Assembly: GCF_001544515.1 (NCBI RefSeq)
Contig: NZ_FCOL02000019.1
Location: 58,761 to 122,760 of the forward strand
Direction: 5' to 3'
From: Caballeronia terrestris
GTDB lineage: Bacteria > Pseudomonadota > Gammaproteobacteria > Burkholderiales > Burkholderiaceae
DNA length: 64,000 nt
The position numbers and the translations under genes are program-made. Positions 8,083 through 16,391 of this stretch are shown here, piece by piece; positions within the stretch are counted from its first letter, which is position 1, and each line of letters begins with the position of its first letter. The notes below the pieces were generated by a model. That model ran no database searches, was not told the origin of the DNA, and saw nothing but the letters and a program-made list of their open reading frames with translations.

Positions 8083-8107
8083 CTGCTGCATCTACAACGT
8101 GCGGTGG

Positions 8108-8194
8108 TGGTGCGAGGAAGGGGACTCGAACCCCTACACCATTGCTGGCGTCAGGACCTAAACCTGGTGCGTCTACCAATTTCGCCATCCTCGC
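8108..8194 (-). tRNA. tRNA-Leu (anticodon UAG)
   Basis: The minus strand reads GCGAGGATGGCGAAATTGGT from 8194, with an acceptor stem closing at GCGAGGA / TTCCTCGC. The anticodon stem CCAGG/CCTGA encloses TTTAGGT, so the anticodon is UAG. A long class II variable arm and the T-loop GGTTCGAGTCC are present. CCA is encoded (8108-8110). The terminator at 8052-8082 follows. Confidence 0.96.
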
Positions 8195-8355
8195 GCCTGA
8201 TCCGCTTCGTCAGGGCTCGCGCAGGCGCTCTAAAACACTCTTCGATGCTGCATGCGCCCGCCGCACTGAGCCCAAGATTCTAACCGATTCGAAAACCGAT
8301 GTCTCCATCCTGAAAGTCGTGACGATCGGCCATGCTGCCTATCACTTTTGCACGA

Positions 8356-8384
8356 TTGCGCCACGCTTGCGACCTCCCTACAAT
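8356..8384 (+). promoter_or_regulatory. Sigma70-type promoter for the DUF2946/TonB/PepSY operon
   Basis: TTGCGC (8356-8361), a 17-base spacer and TACAAT (8379-8384) lie 35 bases before the DUF2946 start codon. No convincing Fur or copper-regulator box was seen around it. Confidence 0.55.
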
Positions 8385-8418
8385 TCCCGTCTCGATATTC
8401 GTGGACGACACGCGCCTC

Positions 8419-8817
8419 ATGACCCGCACATCGCGCAATCGCATCGTTGCATGGCTCGGCATCGCCGCCATGTGGCTTGCCATTGTCGCGCCGGTCGTGA
8501 GCCAGACGATCGCGGCGCGCGTCGCCGCCGGTGATACGAAGATCCTCTGTTCGGTCGATTCGCTCGAATCGGTCGAAGCGCATCATCACCTCGAAGCGCA
8601 GGCTGATTTGTCGCACCACGCGTCCGCCGCCGGTCACTTCGAAGCCTGTTCCTACTGCGGCCTGCTCGCGCATAACCTGCCGCTCTTGCCGGGCGTTTCA
8701 CCGGCCGTGGCGCGCGTCGAACGTGTCGTGCGCGTCGCGCAGGTCGAGCGCGTTTCGGCGGTCTACGCCAAGTCCTTCAATGCCGCGCATTCGCGCGCGC
8801 CTCCCGTCGTTTCCTGA
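8419..8817 (+). CDS. DUF2946 domain-containing protein
   Basis: This is a 132-residue protein of a small family often found beside TonB-dependent receptors and copper-handling genes. An N-terminal signal/anchor (VAWLGIAAMWLAIVAPVV, about 9-27) is followed by a His-rich stretch, AHHHLEAQADLSHHASAAGH. Then comes the family motif FEACSYCGLLAHNLPLLPG, with two cysteines and a histidine that could bind metal. The ATG at 8419 gives a clean signal; a GTG at 8401 is possible. It is the first gene of a three-gene run with the receptor (8923) and the PepSY protein (11320). The metal-binding role is inference. Confidence 0.8.
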   Translation: MTRTSRNRIVAWLGIAAMWLAIVAPVVSQTIAARVAAGDTKILCSVDSLESVEAHHHLEAQADLSHHASAAGHFEACSYCGLLAHNLPLLPGVSPAVARVERVVRVAQVERVSAVYAKSFNAAHSRAPPVVS

Positions 8818-8922
8818 AGCCCGTCATTCGTCTCGACCGTTTGCCGAAACGCATGCTTGATCGCGTTGATTAGGCATCGCCGCGTCCGGCCGGTCACGCG
8901 TTCACATCTTCGGGATTCTTCG

Positions 8923-11283
8923 ATGCTCGACTTATTCAAGCGAGCGCGGCAGCCGTCCGGCTGCCGCGCCGCCGTGCGTTCACGCACATACCTACCGATC
9001 GCGTGGCTACCGCTTTCGCTGATGACGCAAGCGGCCTACGCCATTCCCGAGACGCCTACTGTCCAAGAGGACACAAGCGGCGCCGCATCGCTCGCACCAG
9101 TCGTCGTGACAGCACAAGCGTCGCGCCCCACGCTCGACCCGAACCTCCCCGCGAGCGTTGCAACGGTCACCGCCGACCAGTTCGAGAACTGGAACGTCGT
9201 CACGCCCGAAGACGTGCTCAAATACGCGCCGAACATGGCGGTGCGCAAGCGCTTCATCGGCGACCTGAACTCGACGATCGCCGTGCGCGGCACGAGCAAC
9301 TCGCAGACGGCGCGCGGCCTCGTCTACGCCGACGGCCTGCTCCTCAGCAACTTCCTCGGCAACACCTTCACCTTCGCGCCGCGCTGGTCGATGGTTTTCG
9401 CCGACGCCATCGACAAAGTCGACGTCGTCTACGGCCCGTATTCCGCGCTGTATCCGGGCAACTCGATCGGCGCGACCGTCGCGATCACGACGCGCATGCC
9501 CACGCACTTCGAGGCCGACGCGAAAGTGCAGGGTTTCACGCAGCATTTCGACCTGTTCGGCGTGAATCGCAGCTTCAACGGCACGAACACGACGGCGACG
9601 ATTGGCGACAAGATTGGCAACCTGTCGTATCTGATCGGCGTCGATCATCTGGAAAACACGAGCCAGCCGCTGCAATTCGGGACGTTCCCCCAATCGACGA
9701 CGCCCGCCAAAGCCACCGACCGGCCCGTCACCGGCGCGTACTTCTATAACGACCAGACGAACGCGCGAACGGCTGTGCTCGGCGTGTCGAACGAGGGCAT
9801 CCTGCGCACGTTCCAGGACCAGTTCCGGCTGAAGCTTGCCTACGACATCACGCCGACGCTGCAAGCGGGCTTCACGCTCGGCTACTGGCACCAGAAGTAC
9901 AACAGCGACACGCAGACCTTCCTGCGCGACGCGGCCGGCAACCCGGTGTATAGCGGGCTCGTGAACATCGGCGGATTCGAATACAACGTGCCGGCGGCGA
10001 CTTTCGCGCCGAGCCAGGGATCGAGCGAAAATTTCCTCTACGGGCTGTCGCTTCGCACGCGCAACGAGACCGGCTGGAACGCGGAAGCCATCGCGTCGTA
10101 CTTCGACATCACGCAGAGCATCGCGCGCACCGCCAGCACCGGCGTGCCGGGCGACGGTCCGGGCACGATCACTTACGGCGACGGCGCGGGCTGGAAATCG
10201 CTCGACCTGCGCACGACCTGGACCCCGCCGACCGCCGACGCGGGGCTCGCCGCGCACTGGCTGTCGTTCGGCTACCACTACGACAACTATTTCCTCGACA
10301 ACGAGACCTACACGACGAACGCCTGGCGCGACGGCGGCAACGCGGCGTTCGCGAACGCGTTCGGCGGACGGACGCAGGCACAGGCCGCCTACGCGCAGGA
10401 CTCGTGGCGCTTTTCACCGCGCTGGCGCTTCACGTACGGCGTGCGCTACGAGAACTGGAACGCGTACGACGGCACGCGTTCTCTCGGCTCGACGTCGGTC
10501 GGCTACGGCGACGCGAGCGAGAGCCACTGGTCGCCGAAAGCGTCGCTATCGTTCGATGTCACGCCGAACCTGCTGTTGCGCGCATCGATCGGGCGGGCGT
10601 ACCGCTTTCCGACCGTCGGCGAACTGTTTCAGGGGCAGATTACGGGTACCTCGATCGTCAACAACAATCCGAACCTGAAGCCCGAAAACGATCTGTCGAA
10701 GGAACTCACGGCCGAGTGGCAGCACGGCAACGGCGTGTATCGCTTCACGCTGTTCCAGGACGACGTGAAGAACACGATCTTCAGCCAGACCAACACGACC
10801 GTCATCCCGAACGTCACGAACTTCCAGAATATCGACAAGGTGCGCTCGCGCGGCTTCGAGACGGCGTACGAAGGCCAGGACGTGCTGTTGCGCGGGCTCG
10901 ACCTCGCAGCGAGCGTCGCGTACACGCAGTCCAAGATTCTCGCGAACAGCAGCAATCCGGCATCGGTGGGGAAGTATTTCTACCGCATTCCGCTATGGCG
11001 GGCGAACGTCGTCGCGACCTACCGCGCGACGGAGAAGGCGGCCATGACGCTCGCCGCGCGCTATTCGGGCCGCCAGTACAACACGCTCACCAACATCGAT
11101 ACCAATCCGAACACGTACGGCGGCACGAGTACGTACGCGGTCATGGACGCGAAGTTCACGTACCGGCCGACGAAAAAGAGCGAAATCGGCATCGGTGTCG
11201 ACAATCTCTTCGACCATCGCTACTACGTGTTCCACCCGTATGCGGGCCGGACGTTCTATCTGGAAGGGCGCATCGGCATCTGA
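8923..11283 (+). CDS. TonB-dependent outer-membrane receptor
   Basis: This 786-residue protein takes up a metal or metal chelate across the outer membrane using TonB energy. After a signal peptide ending near TQAAYA (about residue 43) come a TonB-box-like LAPVVVTAQ and a plug domain (about 60-175, with TPEDVLKYAPNMAVRKR and VVYGPYSALYPGNSIGATV). A 22-strand barrel follows with typical features (RASIGRAYRFPTVGELFQG, NPNLKPENDLSKELTAEW, DAKFTYRP, VDNLFDHRYYVFHPY). The ATG at 8923 was chosen because it starts the signal peptide; 8857 is an upstream alternative. With DUF2946 and PepSY neighbours, copper or iron is the likely cargo, but the substrate is not shown. Confidence 0.93.
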   Translation: MLDLFKRARQPSGCRAAVRSRTYLPIAWLPLSLMTQAAYAIPETPTVQEDTSGAASLAPVVVTAQASRPTLDPNLPASVATVTADQFENWNVVTPEDVLKYAPNMAVRKRFIGDLNSTIAVRGTSNSQTARGLVYADGLLLSNFLGNTFTFAPRWSMVFADAIDKVDVVYGPYSALYPGNSIGATVAITTRMPTHFEADAKVQGFTQHFDLFGVNRSFNGTNTTATIGDKIGNLSYLIGVDHLENTSQPLQFGTFPQSTTPAKATDRPVTGAYFYNDQTNARTAVLGVSNEGILRTFQDQFRLKLAYDITPTLQAGFTLGYWHQKYNSDTQTFLRDAAGNPVYSGLVNIGGFEYNVPAATFAPSQGSSENFLYGLSLRTRNETGWNAEAIASYFDITQSIARTASTGVPGDGPGTITYGDGAGWKSLDLRTTWTPPTADAGLAAHWLSFGYHYDNYFLDNETYTTNAWRDGGNAAFANAFGGRTQAQAAYAQDSWRFSPRWRFTYGVRYENWNAYDGTRSLGSTSVGYGDASESHWSPKASLSFDVTPNLLLRASIGRAYRFPTVGELFQGQITGTSIVNNNPNLKPENDLSKELTAEWQHGNGVYRFTLFQDDVKNTIFSQTNTTVIPNVTNFQNIDKVRSRGFETAYEGQDVLLRGLDLAASVAYTQSKILANSSNPASVGKYFYRIPLWRANVVATYRATEKAAMTLAARYSGRQYNTLTNIDTNPNTYGGTSTYAVMDAKFTYRPTKKSEIGIGVDNLFDHRYYVFHPYAGRTFYLEGRIGI

Positions 11284-11319
11284 GGCCGATCGTATCCAAC
11301 TCATCGGGAACATCAAAAC

Positions 11320-12723
11320 ATGGACGCATCCGTCATCAATCAAGCCGCGTCGGTCGGTGAATCGGCCAGCCACCATCGCACGCTCTGGCGCTGGCACTTT
11401 TACGCGGGCCTTTTCGTGATGCCGCTTCTGATCGTGCTCGCGATCACCGGCACGCTTTATTGCTTTCAGCCGCAGATCGAGCCGCTGATTTATCGCGACC
11501 GGATGGTCGTCGAGCCGCAGGCCGCGCCGCGTCTGAGCGCGCAGATACTGCTCGCGAAAGCCGCCGCGAGCGAGCCGCGCGATGCCGTGCCGACCACGGC
11601 GCAGATCAGCACCGATCCGCGGCGCAGCAGCGAATTCGTGTTCCGCTTGCCGTCGGGCGAAAGCGAGAGCGTGTTCGTCGATCCGTACTCGGGCGCGGTG
11701 CTCGGGACGCTCAGCGTAGAGCACCGGCTGATGAAGCAGATCCGTGAGTTGCATCGCGGGTTGATGCTCGGCAAGACCGGCGAACTCGTGATGGAGCTCG
11801 CGGGCTGCTGGACGCTCGTGATGATTGGCACGGGCATCGCGCTCTGGTGGCCGAAGGCGAAGCAGAAGGGCGGCGTGTGGGCGCCACGTATCGCGCTGCG
11901 CGGACGGGCGTGGTGGCGCGATCTGCATGCCGTCGGCGGGACCTGGCTCGCGATCGGCGCGGTGTTTTTCGTGCTGAGCGGATTGCCCTGGTCGGGTTCG
12001 TGGGGCAAACAGTTCAAGGCGCTCGCGACGTCGGCACAGCTCGGTTATCCGAAAGGCGCGTGGGGCGATGCGCACGTGCATTCGGCGAAGCCCTCCGCCG
12101 GGGAACACGCGATGCACGGCATGAAAATGGACGACTTGCCGCTGCAGCAGACGCCTTGGGCGGTCGGCTTGACAACCGTGCCCGGCGCGGCCGCCCACGA
12201 TGGGCAAGCGGCGCGCATTCCGCTCGACGCGGTGATTGCGCTCGCGGCATCGCAAGGCGTGACCGACGGCTACAGCATCGCGCTCCCAAAGACGGCGGAG
12301 GGCGTGTACACGGTGTCCTATTTTCCCGCCGATCCGAAAGCCGAGCGCACGCTTCACATCGATCAATACAGCGGCAAGCTCCTGACCGACATCGCCTACG
12401 ACGACTACGGCCGCGTCGCGCAGTGGATTTCGTACGGGACGTCGCTGCACATGGGGCGCTACTTCGGGCTCGCGAACCAGATCGTTTGCGCGGCGATCTC
12501 GCTCGGGCTCGCGGCGATGGCGTTCACCGGCTTTGTCATGTGGTGGAAGCGCCGGCCGCAGCGGGCGCTCGGCGCGCCGGCGCGTCCCGCGCGGCGCGCG
12601 CCGATGCGGGCTTGGCGCAGCGGGCTCGCGATGCTCGGCGTCATATTCCCGCTGATGGGACTGACAATGCTGATCGTGTGGGTATCTGACCGGATGGTTT
12701 TCGGGAGGTCGACGCGGGCTTGA
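11320..12723 (+). CDS. PepSY-associated transmembrane protein
   Basis: This is a 467-residue inner-membrane protein of the PepSY_TM family, often encoded with siderophore or metal receptors and thought to act as a periplasmic or cytoplasmic-membrane reductase. TM helices are about 27-48 (FVMPLLIVLAITGTLYCFQP), 148-170, 200-220, 395-420 and 440-462. PepSY-type segments follow each early TM (EPLIYRDRMVV; LHIDQYSGKLLTDIAYDDYG). HRGLMLGKTGELVMEL and RDLHAVGGTWLAIGAVFF are family hallmarks, with histidines likely to bind haem. A His/Met-rich loop lies at about 250-272. The start is 36 bases after the receptor stop. Confidence 0.9.
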   Translation: MDASVINQAASVGESASHHRTLWRWHFYAGLFVMPLLIVLAITGTLYCFQPQIEPLIYRDRMVVEPQAAPRLSAQILLAKAAASEPRDAVPTTAQISTDPRRSSEFVFRLPSGESESVFVDPYSGAVLGTLSVEHRLMKQIRELHRGLMLGKTGELVMELAGCWTLVMIGTGIALWWPKAKQKGGVWAPRIALRGRAWWRDLHAVGGTWLAIGAVFFVLSGLPWSGSWGKQFKALATSAQLGYPKGAWGDAHVHSAKPSAGEHAMHGMKMDDLPLQQTPWAVGLTTVPGAAAHDGQAARIPLDAVIALAASQGVTDGYSIALPKTAEGVYTVSYFPADPKAERTLHIDQYSGKLLTDIAYDDYGRVAQWISYGTSLHMGRYFGLANQIVCAAISLGLAAMAFTGFVMWWKRRPQRALGAPARPARRAPMRAWRSGLAMLGVIFPLMGLTMLIVWVSDRMVFGRSTRA

Positions 12724-12990
12724 GGGGGAACGCTAATCGCGGGGCTTTGTTCGCTGGCCGCGTCCTCGCGCCGCTGATCGCGACTTCGGGCTTGTTCTAG
12801 CCCTGCCCGAATTGAGATACGGCTTCGTTCGTAGGCCGTGCCACGCCTCGCGACCTCTGCCGCGCTCTGTCGCGATGCGCCTGCCAGACGCGCGAGCCGC
12901 TCGGCTTATCTGGAGAGCCGCGGGTTCGCTTGCGGATCGCAGCTTTGACGTGCGGTAGCGCGCCTTGATTTACGGCTACGGCTTTGTTCA
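12724..12990. other. Non-coding stretch, no gene recognised
   Basis: Between the PepSY gene and the repeat array no coding region is supported. Short ATCGCGACTT-like and GCGATC-like words recur (for example near 12776 and 12932) and may be remnants of more decayed repeat units. A minus-strand frame open from about 12797 to 13138 is built of the repeats themselves and is not taken as a gene. Confidence 0.5.
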
Positions 12991-13380
12991 CGAACGGCAT
13001 TTGCTGATCGCGGATCGCGCCTTCGAGCGTCCCTACCGCGATGCTACGTTGAGCCGCATAAGTGCCCGTTCTCCTCAGCGCGCCGGTTTCCACCTCGCGT
13101 CCGTTTTCCAGTGCGCCCCACTGCGACCCGAGCTTCATGTACGCAGGCCGCTCGCCTCATTGGCGAGCTACGTTTCCACTGCGTATCGTGTCTTCAAGCG
13201 GGCCCAGCCGCGATCCAAACTTCAGCCCCGCCGGCTGCTCGGCCTATTGAGCGAGCAACGGTGTCGAATTCCGAATCGCGACTTTCAGCGCCTCCTACCG
13301 CGATCCAAACTTTAACCGCGTCAGTTGCTCCGCTTCGTTCTCAAGCAACGTTCCAGCGTCCCGAATCGCGACTTCCAGCG
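12990..13380 (-). repeat. Degenerate tandem repeat array overlapping the glycerate kinase 3' end
   Basis: On the minus strand a unit recurs with anchor points (CTGGAAGTCGCG and variants) ending at 13378, 13288, 13198, 13111 and 13027, giving periods of 90, 90, 87 and 84 bases. The first unit is the coding 3' end of glycerate kinase. The second aligns with it without gaps over 83 bases at about 73% identity by hand count. Both end in AAGTTTGGATCGCGG. The third is three bases shorter but clearly related; the fourth and fifth keep mainly the unit start. Units 1-3 each have a central inverted repeat. Confidence 0.75.
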
Positions 13381-14440
13381 TGATGGGGCCGGGCGCCGGC
13401 GAGAAGCACCCGCTGAAGAACTCTGACAGCCGCTGCAGCGCCTTCGGATCGATCCCGCCCGACAGCAGCGACGCCTCGACGCCCGCCGCCCGCGCGTGTT
13501 TGCACGCGATGAACGGCGCCTTGCCGTGCAGCGTCTGCACGTCCGAGCGCCCCTCGCCCGTGATCAGCCAGCTCGCGCCCTCCAGCGCCGCATCGAGCCC
13601 GATTTTCCGCGCGACGACCTCCGCGCCCGGCTCGAAGCTCGCGCCGAGCATATGCAGCGCGAAGCCCAGACCGCCCGCCGCGCCCGCGCCCGCGTTGTCG
13701 CGCGCGGTGCGTCCGAGCGCCGGTTCGAGCACGTCGGCGAAACGGGCGAGAGCGGCGTCGATTTCCTTGACCTGCTCAGGCGCGACGCCTTTCTGCGGCC
13801 CGAAGACCGCGGTCGCGCCGTGCTCGCCGTTGAGCGGATTATCGACGTCCGACATCCCGATGAACTCGGCGTCCTTCACACGCGGATCGAGCCCCGAAAC
13901 GTCGATGCGCGCAACCCGCGACAGCGCCGACGGAACTGGCTCCAGCTCGTTGCCGCCCGCGTCGAAGAGCTTGAGCCCGAGGCCAACGAGCAGCCCTGCG
14001 CCGCCATCGTTCGTGCTGCTGCCGCCGAGCGCGACGTAAAAGCGCCGCGCGCCGAGATCGAGCAGCGCGCGGATCGCCTCGCCCATGCCCCGCGTGTCGC
14101 GCTCGGTGACGGGCACGGCCATGCCGTCCGGGTCGGTGATGCCGACGACTTCCGCCGTCTCGATAATCGCGCTGCCGTCGCCGAGCAGGCCCGTGGCCGC
14201 TTCGCGCCGCGCGCTCGCCGCGCCGCGCACGTTGAGCATGCGGCGCTCGCCGCCGGCCGCGAGCATCGCGTCGAGCGTGCCTTCGCCGCCGTCGGCCATC
14301 GGGCAGATGCGCACGGCCGCGTCGGCGCGGGCCCGCCGCACGCCGGTCGCGATGGCGTTCGCCACTTGTTCGGCGCTGAGCGAGCCTTTGAAGGAATCGG
14401 GAGCGATGACGACGATAGGGGCGGACATGGCGTTTGACAT
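13295..14440 (-). CDS. Glycerate kinase
   Basis: This kinase phosphorylates D-glycerate (GarK/GlxK family, giving 2-phosphoglycerate). The 381-residue protein starts with the family signature IVVIAPDSFKGSLSAEQVA. It has CPMADGGEGTLDA (residues about 45-57), ALGGSSTNDGGAGLLVGLG (about 140-160), a long catalytic region with DNAGAGAAGGLGFAL, and TGEGRSDVQTLHGKAP. The start MSNAMSAPIVV (CAT at 14438-14440) is preferred; an ATG a few codons downstream is possible, and one at 14488 would add a non-homologous extension. The last 27 codons (LEVAIRD... to LKFGSR) are the first unit of a decaying tandem array that continues past the stop codon. Confidence 0.93.
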   Translation of the reverse strand: MSNAMSAPIVVIAPDSFKGSLSAEQVANAIATGVRRARADAAVRICPMADGGEGTLDAMLAAGGERRMLNVRGAASARREAATGLLGDGSAIIETAEVVGITDPDGMAVPVTERDTRGMGEAIRALLDLGARRFYVALGGSSTNDGGAGLLVGLGLKLFDAGGNELEPVPSALSRVARIDVSGLDPRVKDAEFIGMSDVDNPLNGEHGATAVFGPQKGVAPEQVKEIDAALARFADVLEPALGRTARDNAGAGAAGGLGFALHMLGASFEPGAEVVARKIGLDAALEGASWLITGEGRSDVQTLHGKAPFIACKHARAAGVEASLLSGGIDPKALQRLSEFFSGCFSPAPGPITLEVAIRDAGTLLENEAEQLTRLKFGSR

Positions 14441-14903
14441 GGTGTCTCGTGTATTGGAATGGATTGAATTCGCGCGCCCGGTGCCCATCTATGCACTCGA
14501 TGCATGCCGGAGATGCCTTCTGGCTATGCGTGAGAGGGAATTCCGAGACCCGCGCCGGCAAGCTTAGCAGCGTGTCGCGCCACGCAAAATAGCCTGGCCC
14601 CGATAGCCGGCATTGTGCGCGACGTTTTGCGTCTCAGAAACGCGGAATAACGCGAAATCGGGGCAAAAAAACGCTAAATCGCGCGCCCGGCGGCTGAATC
14701 GCGTGGGCGTATCAAATTGTTTGCTAAAATGTCGGGCTCTGTTGACTCGCGAACGCGTCAGCGGCGGCCCGGACACCGAAGAACACGGCGCGCAAGCGCT
14801 CCCGGTGCGGGCGTCGGAGGCGGCGCGCTGCGAGGCCGCCACAGACCCAGACATCCGAACCGAATACTCGAATCTACTCGAATTACTTAGGACGATAGAA
14901 GCC
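14441..14903. other. Intergenic region between glycerate kinase and tig
   Basis: This is a 463-base divergent gap with no supported gene. It holds an extended -10 element (TGCTAAAAT, 14722-14730) that probably drives tig from a leader of about 165 bases. Open frames here run into tig in the same phase but have no conserved N-terminus or ribosome site. Confidence 0.5.
14722..14730 (+). promoter_or_regulatory. Extended -10 promoter element for tig
   Basis: TGCTAAAAT is an extended -10 (TGN followed by TAAAAT) in an AT-rich island of the tig upstream region. A -35 match is poor, which is acceptable for an extended -10 promoter. Confidence 0.45.
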
Positions 14904-16250
14904 ATGGCTAACGTTGAAAATCTCGGCAAGCTCGAACGCCGCGTGACCATTTCCCTGCCGAAGGACACCGTGCAGAAGGAAGTGGATTCGCGTATCCGCC
15001 AGTTGGCGAAGAACGTGCGCATGCCGGGTTTCCGCCCGGGCAAGGTGCCGCTCAAGATGGTCACGCAACAGTATCAGGGCCAGGTCGAAGCCGAAGTGCT
15101 GAGCGACAAGGTCGGCAAGGAATTCTTCGACGTCACGCGCGCCGAGAACCTGCGCGTCGCGGGCCAGCCGAGCTTCGCGCCGAAGGGCGAAGAAGCCCCG
15201 GCCGACGCCTATGCGTTCGACGCCACTTTCGAGGTGTACCCGGAAGTGAAGCTGGGCGACGTCGCGACGGCTGAAATCGAGCGCACGGTCACGAGCATCT
15301 CGGAAGCCGAAATCGACCGCACGCTCGAAATCCTGCGCAAGCAGCGCGTGCATTACCACGCACGCGGCGAAAGCGGCGAGCACGGCGACGGCGGCGAAGA
15401 CACGGCAGCGAAGGACACCGACCGCGTGACGATGGATTTCGTCGGCAAAATCGATGGTGAAGTGTTCCAGGGCGGCAGCGCCGAAGACTTCTCGTTCGTG
15501 TTGGGCGAAGGCCGCATGTTGCCGGAATTCGAAGCAGCGGCGCTGGGCCTGAAGGTCGGCGACTCGCGTGAATTCGACCTCAAGTTCCCGGATGACTATC
15601 ACGGCAAGGACGTGGCCGGCAAGACGGCACAATTCACGATCACGATGAAGAAGATCGAGTGGCCGCACCTGCCGGAAATCGACGGTGAATTTGCGAAGTC
15701 GCTCGGCATCGCCGACGGCGACATCTCGAAGATGCGCGCTGAAATCAAGGACAACCTCGAACGCGAAGCGAAGCGCCGCACGCAGCAGATCGTGAAGAAC
15801 CAGGTGATGGACGCACTGCTCAAGATCTCGGAACTCGACGTGCCGAAGGCGCTGATCGAGCAGGATCAGGAACGCCTCGTCGAAATGGCGCGCCAGGACT
15901 TGCAGCAACGTGGCGTACCGAACGCAGCCGATGCGCCGATCCCCGCGGAAATGTTTGCCGAGCAGGCCGAGCGCCGCGTGAAGCTGGGCCTGGTTCTTGC
16001 CGAGCTGGTCAAGTCGAACGAGTTGCAGGCAAAACCTGAACAGATCCGCGCGGAAGTCGACGAATTCGCGAAAAGCTACGAAGACCCGAAGGAAGTCGTC
16101 CGCTGGTATTATTCGAACCAGCAGCGCCTTTCCGAAATGGAAGCGTACGTCGTCGAAGCCAACGTCGTCGACTTCGTGCTCGGCAAGGCCAAGGTGACCG
16201 ACAAGGAAGTCAGCTTCGAAGAACTGGCGAGCGCAACGGCGCAAGCCTGA
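14904..16250 (+). CDS. tig: Trigger factor, ribosome-associated chaperone and PPIase
   Basis: Trigger factor binds nascent chains at the ribosome exit. The 448-residue protein has the ribosome-docking loop GFRPGKVP (about residues 44-51) in the N-terminal domain. A central FKBP-type PPIase domain follows (about 150-240; [19 protein letters not shown] and [15 protein letters not shown]), then the helical C-terminal arms to residue 448. The ATG at 14904 ([14 protein letters not shown]) is the family start. It heads the tig-clpP-clpX-lon-hupB-ppiD neighbourhood also seen in E. coli. A strong terminator at 16264-16306 means clpP is mostly transcribed separately. Confidence 0.98.
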   Translation: MANVENLGKLERRVTISLPKDTVQKEVDSRIRQLAKNVRMPGFRPGKVPLKMVTQQYQGQVEAEVLSDKVGKEFFDVTRAENLRVAGQPSFAPKGEEAPADAYAFDATFEVYPEVKLGDVATAEIERTVTSISEAEIDRTLEILRKQRVHYHARGESGEHGDGGEDTAAKDTDRVTMDFVGKIDGEVFQGGSAEDFSFVLGEGRMLPEFEAAALGLKVGDSREFDLKFPDDYHGKDVAGKTAQFTITMKKIEWPHLPEIDGEFAKSLGIADGDISKMRAEIKDNLEREAKRRTQQIVKNQVMDALLKISELDVPKALIEQDQERLVEMARQDLQQRGVPNAADAPIPAEMFAEQAERRVKLGLVLAELVKSNELQAKPEQIRAEVDEFAKSYEDPKEVVRWYYSNQQRLSEMEAYVVEANVVDFVLGKAKVTDKEVSFEELASATAQA

Positions 16251-16263
16251 AGCAGCGTCCAAG

Positions 16264-16306
16264 AGGCGTGCGGGTCGTCGGCGTGACGACCCGCACGCCT
16301 TTTTTG
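16264..16306 (+). terminator. Intrinsic terminator after tig
   Basis: A perfect 16-bp stem (16264-16279 with 16285-16300) with a 5-base loop is followed by six T residues. It is one of the strongest terminators in the window. Confidence 0.92.
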
Positions 16307-16391
16307 CATTAAAGTTTGTGCGGGCGGATGCCGTTCTAATGTTGAATGTTCCAAAGTCGTTCAGTATCCCTATTCCGAACAAGGAAATTGC

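Noticed and set aside
8062..8283. Small plus-strand frame spanning the tRNA-Leu region
   Set aside because: It runs antisense through a well-formed tRNA and a terminator hairpin.
12797..13138. Minus-strand frame of 113 codons downstream of glycerate kinase as a real gene
   Set aside because: It is composed of repeat-array units in the old kinase frame, has no ribosome site and matches no protein I recognise. It is better described as part of the repeat array.
13123..13380. CRISPR array
   Set aside because: The units are about 90 bases, diverged along their whole length, and have no constant repeat with variable spacers. No cas gene is present.
14613..14903. N-terminal extension of trigger factor
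   Set aside because: The in-frame upstream codons overlap the promoter region and lack homology; [13 protein letters not shown] is the family start.
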